Positions 31,137 through 40,805 of a DNA stretch of 64,000 nucleotides are shown piece after piece (position 1 is the first letter of the stretch; each line of letters opens with the position of its first letter). Source of the DNA: Tilletia caries (Eukaryota > Basidiomycota > Exobasidiomycetes > Tilletiales > Tilletiaceae); NCBI GenBank assembly GCA_032718865.1, contig JALUTQ010000033.1, forward strand, positions 806,001 to 870,000, written 5' to 3'. Below the pieces are notes generated by a model. The model did no database searches. It worked only from the letters and a program-made list of their open reading frames with translations, and was not told the DNA's origin. The position numbers were made by a program, and so were the translations under genes.

Positions 31137-31909
31137 TAAGGATGAGCACGGAGTAAGCCCCGGAGCGGCTTTGCCGGAGCGCCCCGGTTATCCGGGGCCA
31201 CACTCCGGGGGAGCCGGGAGTACGGAGTGAGAATCGAGAGGTTACCTCACCGTTTCCGGAGTGCAGAGCTGACGATTGAGCATTGTGGGAGATTACCCGG
31301 AGTACGGAGCTGACCTCTGGGCGTTGCAGAAATTCCCCGGAGTACAGAGTAAATACCTGTGAAATGTGACGGAGTACGGAGCTACCCCCGGAGTCCGGGG
31401 CACTCCGGGACCTCCACATTTTCGTCATTAGGAAGGTATTTTCCCATAAACCAGGGTATTTTGAGGGTATTTTGGGGGTCATTCTCAAAATTTAGTTTTA
31501 CAAATCTCATCTCGCAGTCTAAATCTGACCAAAACAGCTCTTCAAGCGCTCTCAGCCTGTTTTCTTCTTAACCACAGCTGCTACAAGCTTGATCACGAGC
31601 ATACACATTTCTGAAATAGTACCATCTTTCGAGATACGTGAGATTGTCTCCCGGAGTACGGAGCTGCCCCGGATTATCCGGGCTCCGTAGCTACAGAGTA
31701 CGGAGTAAACTTTCTGAGACCCTTCATAATCTGACGGAGCACGGAGTAAGTTTTCTCTGGTGCTCCTTATCTTGACGGAGTACGGAGTAAGATGTTGGTG
31801 TAACTCTGAAAAGAGACGGAGCACGGAGCACCACAGAAAGTCAGCGGAGCGCCCCGGAGTATGGGCCCCGGAGTACGGAGCACTCCGGGGCGCTCCGAGC
31901 TCATCCTTA
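31137..31909. mobile_element. TAAGGATGAGC MITE, complete copy
   Basis: Its 773 bp run from TAAGGATGAGCACGGAGTAA to the reverse complement TAAGGATGAGCTCGGAGCG. The left part has CGGAGTACGGAG motifs, the centre an AT-rich block (AAGGTATTTTCCCATAAACC), and the right part more CGGAGTACGGAG motifs. No target duplication is obvious. Partial copies lie at 6994-7472, 48686-49355 (inverted) and 52387-53999 (split). It appears to have inserted into, or next to, the TAAGGTTGTCC copy at 30543. Confidence 0.75.
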
Positions 31910-31936
31910 GCACCACAGAAAGTCAGCACTGACCAC

Positions 31937-32300
31937 GCGCGTCAAGACTCTGGACGAGCGACTTCATGCCTGCGACCGGTAAGTCTCTTCCCTTCCCACT
32001 ATCTCACGGTATCTCTTCACTGACCAATTTTGCATTGCTGATTGCAGGAAGGTGTCGCAGTCGGTCGAAGCCGCCCGAGCCGAGAGTGCCTCCCTGCGCA
32101 AAGAGCAGGCTTCCCACCTCAAGACCAAGCAGCAGCTCCGCCTGCTCGAAATCACGTCGGAGGCGAACACCAGCGCCGCCGAGTAGACCCTCGCCATGGA
32201 GCGCGCAGCGCACGCCGCCACGAAGGCCGACCTTCACGCCCTTCAAGCCTTGCTCTGTCTCCGCGCTTCGTTCGCCCTCCTCCCCTCGGTTGAAGCCTGA
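31937..32300 (+). pseudogene. 3' end of a coiled-coil protein gene
   Basis: The plus strand reads VKTLDERLHACD, then a GTAAGT donor (about 31979) and a GATTGCAG acceptor (about 32047). The phase is kept, giving RKVSQSVEAARAESASLRKE, QASHLKTKQQLRLLEITSEA and NTSAAE, then TAG. Beyond the stop the same frame continues TLAMERAAHAATKADLHALQ, suggesting the TAG is a CAG/AAG-to-TAG change in a longer coil. The 5' part is missing, cut at the MITE. Confidence 0.5.
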
Positions 32301-33643
32301 GCGGTCAGCGGCATACCTCCTGACTCTCTCAGCTCGCATTTCTTCGGCCTTCCGTAATCCCTTGCATCCCCAGTCCCCTACAGCACACCGCTCCTCGGCT
32401 CCTCATGTATCATCAGTTCTCACCCTCGCATAGTCGCATCCGTTCGCAATCCCTGTGTAGCATCCCCCTCATGTACTCTCGGCTCCCGCAACCCCCATCC
32501 TCGCATTTCATCGCAACTGAATTCAAAATCGTTTCTGTCATTCCTTTGCTCCTGAGTAGTGAGTCCTGTCAGAGTCAGCCTCAGATCCTTCCTTCAGAAT
32601 GACTCTTGAGTCTTGAGCGCTTGAGCGCGCTGGTTCGAATGCTTGATGCAAGATGCGATTGCGACAGGAAGATAATCTATGACAAGAAGGCTTATAGCGG
32701 CAATATACATAGGGCATTAAAGCGTAGCGCGGGTCGAGAGAGAAGAAGTCGGAGAAGGGGTGGTGGGAAACATCGTCCTTGACTGAAGATCGGATGCTGA
32801 AAGCAAACGTACGCTTATGTATGGCACCCCCACCGGGAGGATCGAGTTCCGAAGACAACTGCTCATCGGGCACGACAAAGAAGAATTGATCACATCGAAT
32901 AGCCATCCGTCTCAGCTCTCATTTTGCTCGCCCTCTACTCAGTTGTTCGTGCCCTGGCATCTCAGAGAAAAGTTGAATGTCAAAGTATGCGCTTTTCCGC
33001 TTCACGAGGGAGCGGACATTACACACTACACGACTACACGTGGCCGTGCGAATCAGTAATGTAGAACCAGTGGACTTTATGGATCGGGAGATCAACGACT
33101 GCAGTCTGTATGCCGTATGGTTAGAGAATGTGACAAATGGGGGAACAGTTGATGCACTCAAGCTCTTTCCGGATCCAATGAATGACGGTTACGGTGTAAG
33201 ATAATTTTGTTTACAGGCTTGTGAAATAAGGTAGTTATCGGGTCAAAGGTCTGTAAGCCGAGTGAATAAACAGGTATGAAGGACGATCGCCATTTTTGCG
33301 AGCAAACAAAGTCGCCGATGAGAGAACAGGTCGCTGGAGATGAAATCTTTCCCACAGGTGCGCGATCAGCTTAGGAAAGCCGGGAAAAAAGCTCTGAGCA
33401 AAACTCCTAGAAAAATGGTAGCTTTGGGCTTGTCTTTCGCCCACATCGCCAGATGAATTCCTCATCTCTGTCAAAGCCTTGCTCGGAAGTACAGTATTGT
33501 TGCAACTAGGGTGCCTCATCCAAGACACCTGCCCGAGCCCACTTCAGACTTCTCAGTTCTCACCCTCAAATCACAGAGAGGTAGAAGCAGGCCGAGGGGG
33601 AGATCCAAAACTCGCGGCAACGAGTCGCATCCTCAGTTTGCAT
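32301..33643. other. No gene recognised
   Basis: Several short frames occur on both strands (for example 32919-33161 and 33235-33528, minus) with no recognisable motif. No repeat of the main families is visible. Confidence 0.3.
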
Positions 33644-34633
33644 GTCGATCGTTATCTGCTTTGATCAACGCTTTGAGGAAGATGTTTCGTGCTCCGCCGC
33701 AGTCTCGATCGGCAAAAGCTCCACAGCGGCACAGCCTTGGCAGCTATGAAATTTTTCTCCGCCCATATTGTACTTGAGTCGTCCGCAAGCTGAGCACGCT
33801 TTGCTGGTATATTCTGCTGTGCAAGAGACGTATTCTGTCGTGAATCCGAGTCGGGTCCGGAAGCGGCCGTGGGCCCAGTTCAACATCGCTCGTAAGGTCT
33901 TCCGAGTGATCCTCCGTTTTAGAAATTTGGTGAGCATTGAACGCCGGACACAAGATGTACTCTTATTGCTTTGCCAGCCAAGCCGCAAACTTCTTGTGAA
34001 GATCATCGACCAGGTTTTTGATCTTCTTTCGCATCCGATTTGGAGCTCGCCGCATTCTGTACCGGTTTTTAGCCCGTACTTGTGTCATTCGAGACAGCAG
34101 ATCGTCCAAAAAGATTCCAAGCCAGAAGATACGGAACTGGTCTCCCTCTCCCCACTTGACGACTTGGGCTCGAAGGGGATCGTCTACAATTGCAAAGCAA
34201 CGTACACCAGGATCGATAGAGCAATTTTTGACGGCTGAGGACTGGTCTCTTGATTTCCAAGAAGAGCCCCGCTTCGGTACAAACATGTACCATTCGCCGT
34301 TCTCGACCATGCCACCATGATGTGTGTGTGTGGCCGCCAGGGTGTCATCGATGGGCTCGTCAGCCCGAATGCGACCGAATTTGAAAGCGCGGGGATATGA
34401 TATCCCTTCGACCCAAGCTGCCTTCTCAATCGAGATGGTTCCGAACCTCGCCCGTTTCTTCTTGAACTTGATCGTGAACGCGTGAGAGGGGTTTTTTCGA
34501 CGCTTGGCGAAGTTGGTCGAGAAGGCATTTCTGGCCTCACGCATTGCGTCGTCGCGGATATGAAACGGCGTGTCCAACGCCCAGGTGTTTTCCGTCTTGA
34601 AGCACTCTGTGTTTACGAACCGATCTTGAAGTG
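33644..34633 (-). pseudogene. Fanzor (eukaryotic TnpB-like nuclease), copy 2, 5'-truncated
   Basis: Homology to copy 1 runs from LQDRFVNTECFKTENTW (34633) through ALDTPFHIRDDAMREARN, GRIRADEPIDDTLAA, SIDPGVRCFAIVDD (RuvC-I Asp), KWGEGDQFRIFWLGIFLDDL, NRMRKKIKNLVDDLHKKF, then a TAA at 33963-33965 (TAC in copy 1). After a frame change it continues RRITRKTLRAMLNWAHGRF, EYTSKACSACGRLKYNMGG (the Glu and both proximal Cys retained) and FHSCQGCA. An 8-bp insertion CGGCACAG at 33727-33734 then shifts the frame, so the DRD motif is lost although its bases remain. The N-terminal LKPTERQ region is absent; text upstream of 34633 is unrelated. Homology ends at TCGATCGTTATC (33644), the same point as in copy 1. 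Confidence 0.9.
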
Positions 34634-35171
34634 TCGAGGAAAAGAAGGAAGATCGTCTGGGATCGATGGTGCAGGCAGTGGGAACATCAATTTCTTTACG
34701 CAATCGTTTCAGAACGAGCCATGCTTCGTTCTCGATCGTCCTGCCCAGCAGTAAGCTCAGCGCAGTACTCACTCTCGCCAGTCGCGCGCAACCCTCATAG
34801 CCTCAGATCTCAGAGCTCGAGCTTTGGAAGCGGATTTAGCGGAAGCAGCAGTCAGTACAGCCCCCGCCCCACTTCCCCTTCCAACCAACCAAACACACAA
34901 GCAAGGCACCCTTCACAAGCACCACTTCTGGCGGACACAGCGTGATCTGAGTATATTTAATATTACAAGATGCACTAAAATTGAAAAAAATGGTTATTAT
35001 ATATATTCATTTTGGGCCAATTAAAACCCAGGAAAGCTATTCTCATCATTAGTACTAGAATTGTAACTCCTATCGACCATGGAAGTATACGAGAGATTTA
35101 TAGAAACCATAGTATAGTTCTCGCCCCATATGAAAGTATACAAAAATAAAGCAAAATGAAGCAGCACAGTA
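34634..35171. other. No gene recognised; AT-rich from 34950
   Basis: 34640-34940 has Ser/Pro-rich frames without motifs. 34950-35171 is AT-rich (TTATTATATATATTCATTTT-like) and has no coding potential. Confidence 0.3.
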
Positions 35172-36199
35172 CTCCCTCGATAATTGAATATGGCTGGGAC
35201 CGGACGATATTATTGAATGATCGAGGATATTAGCATAAGGAGGGAGCCTTGTTTTACCAAAGAAAATACTTTAAATTTTTCCAAGCTCTGCATGACAGCA
35301 TCAAGCAGCATGTTGTTTTTAAAAGCCTCCCTCCAGTGCTCAACGCTTAAGCTCAAATCTCAAAGGCTTCCTGCCCACTGATTCGCAATGCACCAAGGTA
35401 AGTACATTGCGGGACGGCTTTTATAAATTATTACATTTTTTTGTGGGTTTTGTGGGGTTTGAGAGGAGAGTCAACGGTCAAGAGGCATCAGAGAGTGAAG
35501 GTAGAAGATACGAGGAAAGCTAAGAGAAGAGAAAAGGAGAGAAAATGGAAAAGGGCGCTTAGACCTTTTTGGAAGTAAGTGGGGATGGTGTCTTTGTTTG
35601 GCCCCAGAGAAAAGTTTACCTTGAGCGGTGTTCTTGATGATGGTCATGGCGTTCCTGACTTTGGTTGCAGAGTGTTCGCCAAGGGTGGCTTGCTCAGTGA
35701 CCCACTGCTCCAAAATGCGGGAGGCTTTGAGTGCTTCTCGAGCTTTGACCTTGGGCTTGGGTTTCCAGCCACCCCTGTCCACAATGTCTTGCTCTGTCTC
35801 CTCCTCCTGAGTGTCCAGAACTGCTTCCAAAATTTCCTCCTCTGTTGGAACAGCTTCTGTCACCCTCTCCTCCGGATGGTTGAGCAGGAAACTGATCTGT
35901 AGCCTGTTAGTGTAACCCAGGCCTGTAATGGGATGATCCAGATCCCTTTCAACCTGCTTCTCCTCGGGGAACCCAGGCTCAGGAGACTCAATTCTAACTG
36001 AGGCATGCCCATCAGCGGTGACGACCACCTTAATTTGGGCATGTCCCCAGCAATTAAAAATCGTCTTTTGAGTGAAGTGATACCATCCCGCCAGGCATCC
36101 ACAGAGGCATTGACAGCATCTAGGATGTCCCAACTTTTGACAGCCTCCTCCCGGTTCTCCTCCGCCATCCTTCGCAGCAGCTCTGAATAGTAGATTTTT

Positions 36200-37273
36200 C
36201 TATAGTGCGATGGAATGAACAGCGTACAACCCGCAATCGACTAAATTCGGCTGCTGAGGCGTGGGTACTTCAATCGTATTAAAGGGACTTAAAAGGTGTT
36301 CCGCTTGGACTGTCGATTGGGGATCTTCTTTGTCCCAGTGGATACCGGCGGACTCCAGCTCGGCTTGAGGAATCGATTTCAATGCTTGCTCACGAAGATA
36401 TTTCATGATGTCTCGCTTGACCTGGGGATGGGGCCGGCCATAGGAGTCGAACTGAAGGAGCGTGGGTCGTTTGGGGCAAAAGCTGGGCCTGGGCTCAGGG
36501 CCAATGTCATAACGGACGGAAGGGTCGGGTACCACACCCTCCGATGGTTCCTCCGGCAACGGCAAAAAGTTTTGAATCCTGGGGAGGGGCATCTCCCGGG
36601 ATCGGGTGCCGGGAGGAGGGTACTGCCCAAACCGTGGCTGTGGAGACGGTAGAGGGTCCAAGCCCCGCGGTTTCTTGGCGGGACGCTCTTTGGCGGGGTG
36701 AATTTGGATTCGAACTTCACCTCGTCCTCGTGGCGCGGGTGCCTGGCCGACCGCAGGGGCAGAGGGGACGATGAGGTGGGGGTTAACGACAATGCAAGCG
36801 AACCAATGGTCATTATGATGGATCGGAAACAAGAGGTAGGGGGTGGTGAACAGCGCCGGCCTGGGGTTGAGCCGCGCCCGTTGAGTAGACGACCGGAGGT
36901 GGGTGTGGATCAGGGCATCGAATATCATAATCTCGGTGGCCTTGGGTCGGGTGATAGACGCGGCAAGCCCGAATGGGTACGGGTCTCGGAGCGCGTAATG
37001 AATCGCAAACTGCACGAACTGATCGCTTACGCATTTGCCTTTCGTGACGAGGGCGACATCGTTCTGCGAAAGGTGCCATCGCAGTCGACCGACAACGGGT
37101 TTGCATGGCCAACGCACAACGGTCGGATCATGAGCGGGGGGTGGCTGAGAGGAAGGAACGGCCTTGACTTCGTGACCTTCATGAGTGAGAGCAGAAGAGG
37201 CCGAGGTGGTGGTGGGCGGGGTGGCCGCGCTGGGCGAACCTGGCCTGAACGCGTTTTGGATGGTGACAGGGCG
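36200..37273 (-). CDS. Ulp1/C48 peptidase module inside the pogo transposase
   Basis: The frame is open from the pogo text DQGVIRSFK straight into a Pro/Ser-rich linker and then a C48 domain: SQNDVALVTKGKCVSDQFVQ, FAIHYALRDPYPFGLAA, IMIFDALIHTHL, YLLFPIHHNDHWFACIVVNP (catalytic His), LLQFDSYGRPH (catalytic Asp) and QQPNLVDCGLYAVHSIAL (Gln and Cys). Ulp1-type enzymes cleave SUMO-like modifiers. The stop follows nine residues after the catalytic Cys, so the C-terminal helix of the fold is missing. The segment replaces the residues between SFK and HYRK of the transposase. No introns are visible inside. It could be a captured gene fragment, or all that remains of another transposon's protease. 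Activity is doubtful but the triad is complete. Confidence 0.75.
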   Translation of the reverse strand, partial: RPVTIQNAFRPGSPSAATPPTTTSASSALTHEGHEVKAVPSSQPPPAHDPTVVRWPCKPVVGRLRWHLSQNDVALVTKGKCVSDQFVQFAIHYALRDPYPFGLAASITRPKATEIMIFDALIHTHLRSSTQRARLNPRPALFTTPYLLFPIHHNDHWFACIVVNPHLIVPSAPAVGQAPAPRGRGEVRIQIHPAKERPAKKPRGLDPLPSPQPRFGQYPPPGTRSREMPLPRIQNFLPLPEEPSEGVVPDPSVRYDIGPEPRPSFCPKRPTLLQFDSYGRPHPQVKRDIMKYLREQALKSIPQAELESAGIHWDKEDPQSTVQAEHLLSPFNTIEVPTPQQPNLVDCGLYAVHSIAL

Positions 37274-37838
37274 TTTAAAGCTGCGAATGACGCCCTGGTC
37301 CACGGGCTGTAGAACAGAAGTTGTATTGGGAGGCAGAAAGTGGAGAGTGGTTCACTTCAACTCAAAGTCAATCGTGTGAGAAGAGGCATTGTCTAGCAGT
37401 AGAAGAACCTGCCGACCAGCCATCTGCTTGTCAAACCACTGCACCCATGCAGTGAAAAGAGCACCTGTCAGGCCCTGTCCAGTTGCGAGCGCCCCCACTT
37501 TGAAAAATGAGCGCGCGCTCGGTGGGCCGACATGAGGCGCGCGACTGTCCAGTTGCGCATTTTCAGGGCCGGCGGCCCAGAATTTTCAGAGCGCGCTCAC
37601 TCACAATTCTCGCGCTCTCTGGGCCCACCTCCCGAGGTCGGCCCACAGAGCGCGCGCCCTCGCGCCCACTCTCCAGATACAACACCATTACACCAATTTT
37701 TGTAATTCATGGAAAACTTTTTTCTCTGCCTTGGGCATGTTGCCAGTATCGCCTGCCCTTCCCTTTGTGTATACATATGCACCTCGCCTCGCCATACACA
37801 CACTCAGTACTCAGCACTCAGCAGCGCTACGGATCATT

Positions 37839-39300
37839 ATGCCCGCGAAGATGATTATTCCCACTACTCCGAACGCGCATCGTCCTGCGCCCGCGCGGGC
37901 GGTTCCTGTCACTCCGGACGCGGCTACTGCGGCGGCGACGCAATCTACTCCAGCTACGGTGCCCTCGGCTTCTGTCCCCCCTGGCAATGCCACTGCTCAA
38001 GTTCCTCCTGTCACCCAGCCCCCAAAGTCAAGAAAGAAGCCTGTGTTTGGGATAATAAGGACGATGAATGCCTGCTCCGCATCTTGGAGGACGCCAAGCT
38101 TAGTGGAGAGATGGGCGAAGGCGGGTTTAAGGTGAGTCTCAAGCACTATTCTACATAGCAGACAGCTAGCATCTAGATATGCACGAACGCGCATGCTGAC
38201 ACGAGCCTTATCCCTTGTGCATCTTTAGCTTCAAACTTGGAACAAAGCTGCAGCGGCCTTGGAAGCTATCAGAAAGGTTGGAGGAGAGAAGACAGCCCCG
38301 CGAGTGCAGGACCATTTTAAGAATGTAAGCATCAAATACACATTGCCCCTGCCTTACCGAAGTGCACCCATGCTGCCTGCACCGCGCCCTGCTTCCTTTC
38401 CCTGTGAGGGGTGAGCGGTGGGAGAGGCGCAAGGCGTGGTGCCACAGTAGTGATAAAGTCACAATCTAGGCTGACACTGATGTCCTTTTTGAACTTGGGT
38501 TGTTGTTACAGCTGAAAGCGAACTGGAAGGAAGTCAGTGTTCTGCAGCTGGGACGTGCACCTCGCTCATCGCCGCTAGGCTAACAAACAATTTGATTACC
38601 ATGTTTCAGGCTAAGCCCTCGTACAAGAAGTGGAAACGTACGCCGCTCTGGTACTACGATCGGATGGACGATCTCGTGGCGGAAAGTACCGCGACGGGTA
38701 GCTATGCGCTTGATCCGCGTGATCCTCCGACCCCAGCCACCGCTCCAGATGCTGCAATCGTTGTGAACGATAGCAGTGAGGAGGAGGTGTATTATGAAGG
38801 ATGGGGCACGTCTGACACAGAGTCCGTGAGTTGTGGAATCAATCTAAAGCTTGGGATTACACTACATCCGTCCGAGCGTCCCTTTCTCACACTAATTGCT
38901 GCCATCATTTGTTTGTTTCATGCAGAGTGCAAAGTCCAAGCGTAGTGCGCCTAGTCCCTCTGGTGGAGGGGGAAAGAAGGCTAAGCCTTCCGCACTCAAA
39001 GAGATCTCCAGTGTGGCCAGGTCCGTCAATGCACTCGTAAAGCTCGAGGAGACGAGGATGGAGATGGAGATGAAGGAGACGAGAGCTTCTCGCAGCGCGT
39101 CAGACGCGGTAAAGATCTCTCTCTCGGCATTGATGCAGATCGATCAGGGTACCTTTTCGGGAGCCGAGCTAGGCGTCATCGCCTTCGAGGTGACTAAGAC
39201 GCCTGCCTTGCTCTCCACCTGGAGTGCCCTTTCCCAGCTCCCCGAGCCTCGCATCGGATTCCTGCGACAGATCCTCTCCAATGCGGCGTCCCCCAAGTGA
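37839..39300 (+). CDS. Harbinger Myb/SANT-like DNA-binding protein (5 exons)
   Basis: The ATG at 37839 gives MPAKMIIPTTPNAHRPAPAR and a Pro/Ala linker. Exon boundaries: 37839-38131, 38229-38324, 38512-38532, 38610-38825 and 38926-39300, all GT-AG with phase kept. The SANT-like domain reads VWDNKDDECLLRILEDAKLS, EMGEGGFKLQTWNKAAAALE, APRVQDHFKNLKANWKEAKP and SYKKWKRTPLWYYDRMDDLV. An acidic stretch, a basic stretch (SAKSKRSAPSPSGGGGKKAK) and a C-terminal coiled coil (VNALVKLEETRMEMEMKETR) follow. Such proteins bind the TIRs and recruit the transposase. One frame change is needed near 38045 (GTGTTTGGG), a likely single-base deletion or a missed micro-intron. Confidence 0.75.
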
Positions 39301-39552
39301 CCGGCCTAGTGCAATCCTGCCCTTCCCTTCCCCTCCCCTTTCTTTCCAGACAAACAAACAAACAAACACATGCACTCCCTCTCTCTCTTCTCCCTCTGCA
39401 ATACAATCCCGCATTCACTTGACCAATACACACTGATACACAAGCAGCTGGCGGACAATAGGGACTAGAGCATAGAAGTGCATACCATGATATATTGCAG
39501 TTAACTGTTGTAAGCGGTCCACATGAGCTGAGCCCTAAGTGTACGACTCTCC

Positions 39553-40805
39553 TCAGCCCCTTTGTCGTGCTTGAAAGTTGGCTCCCCCCTCCGTGGTCCC
39601 GGAGCTGTTGTCGCAGTGAGCCGCAATCCAGGCGTCGATCTCCGGGTCCGACATGACGTCGTCGGGGTCCACGGTGCGGATGAAGTTGTGCACCACTGCC
39701 AACGCTGGGAAGATAGAAACCTGCACCTTCAATGGAAAGTCAGACCCAAGCACCAGAAGCTTGAACCGCTCCTTCATGATGCCAAATATTCGTTCGATTA
39801 CACTGCGAAGACCTGCATGTCGCCTGTTGTAGAGCTCTTTGGCAGTACGAGGCCTGAGGCAAACACAATAGAGAACGTTAGACAATAGGGAAGGAAATTG
39901 GAAGCACCGGGAAAATTGAACTCACTTGGCATTTCCTGTGGCCCACTCTTTCAAGTGATACCTAGTCCCTCGGTAAGGCACCATCACACTCTTGCTGAGT
40001 GCGAATCCTGCATCCCCCAGATAAGCTCGTCCCTGTGGTATTTTTCAGGGTTGTAGCCAGGGCTTTTTCCGAGGACATAGCTATCGGAAGCACTGCCTTC
40101 CCATCCCGCAATCACGAACTGGAAGAGCAAATCGAATGAACAGCCTGCCATGACATTGAAGGAGACGTTCCCCTTCCTGTCCCTAAACCGTGCTCGTTCG
40201 GCGGCAGGAGGATGGGCGGGAAGATGGGTCCCATCGAGCGCGCCGATGACATCTTTGAAAGCGGCCTTCACCTTGGGATCGTCCTGAATTCGATCCGGTA
40301 CTGGGGCATCCGCAGGGGGCATCCGCACATAAAGGTTGTACATTGCCGGGTCTACTAGACAGCCCACAGTGCGCCGAAACGATCTGCAGGCAGTAGTAGT
40401 AGTTGGAATTGGAAATATGCAATTTAAGTCATCGAAAGGTAGCCATAGATTGATAGCTTCATTGTATACGCACAGAGAGACAGTTCCTCTAGCGTGACCG
40501 AAAGTGTGGGACAACAGCCGGCAAGCAGCACCCGAGCGACAGGTGTACAGGAACAGGGCCAAATGTTCACGGGCCAAAAGCTTTTTGGTGTCTCCAAACC
40601 GAGTCCGTGTTCGAAGCTCCTTGACGAGCGCGAGAAAAGTTCCTTTGTTCATGCCCAGCACCTCGCGACAGGCCAGACCGTCACCCTTCAACAGGTTCTG
40701 AACGAAAGCGCGACCTCTATTTGTTGACGATCGCTTTTGTTTACAGTAATGGCGCTGGGTGTAGATTGAAATCGTAGCCGCGGCCGCAGATAGAGCTGCC
40801 AACAA
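39553..40805 (-). CDS. Harbinger DDE_Tnp_4 transposase (3 exons, one frameshift)
   Basis: It starts at 40805 (MLAALSAAAATISIYTQ). The N-terminal helical region has REVLGMNKGTFLALVKEL and REHLALFLYTCRSGAACRLL. A 90-bp intron (40384-40473) joins RGTVSL to SFRRTVGCLVDPAMYNLYV. Catalytic motifs: GALDGTHLPAH (first Asp), WEGSASDSYVL (second Asp) and VIERIFGIMKERF (Glu). A 72-bp intron (39854-39925) joins NA to KPRTAKELYNRRHAG. Between them the GDAGF motif is in a shifted frame near 40050 (an A-run one base short), so the copy is probably inactive or recently mutated. The C-terminus ends at 39553. This is a typical PIF/Harbinger transposase length. Confidence 0.85.
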
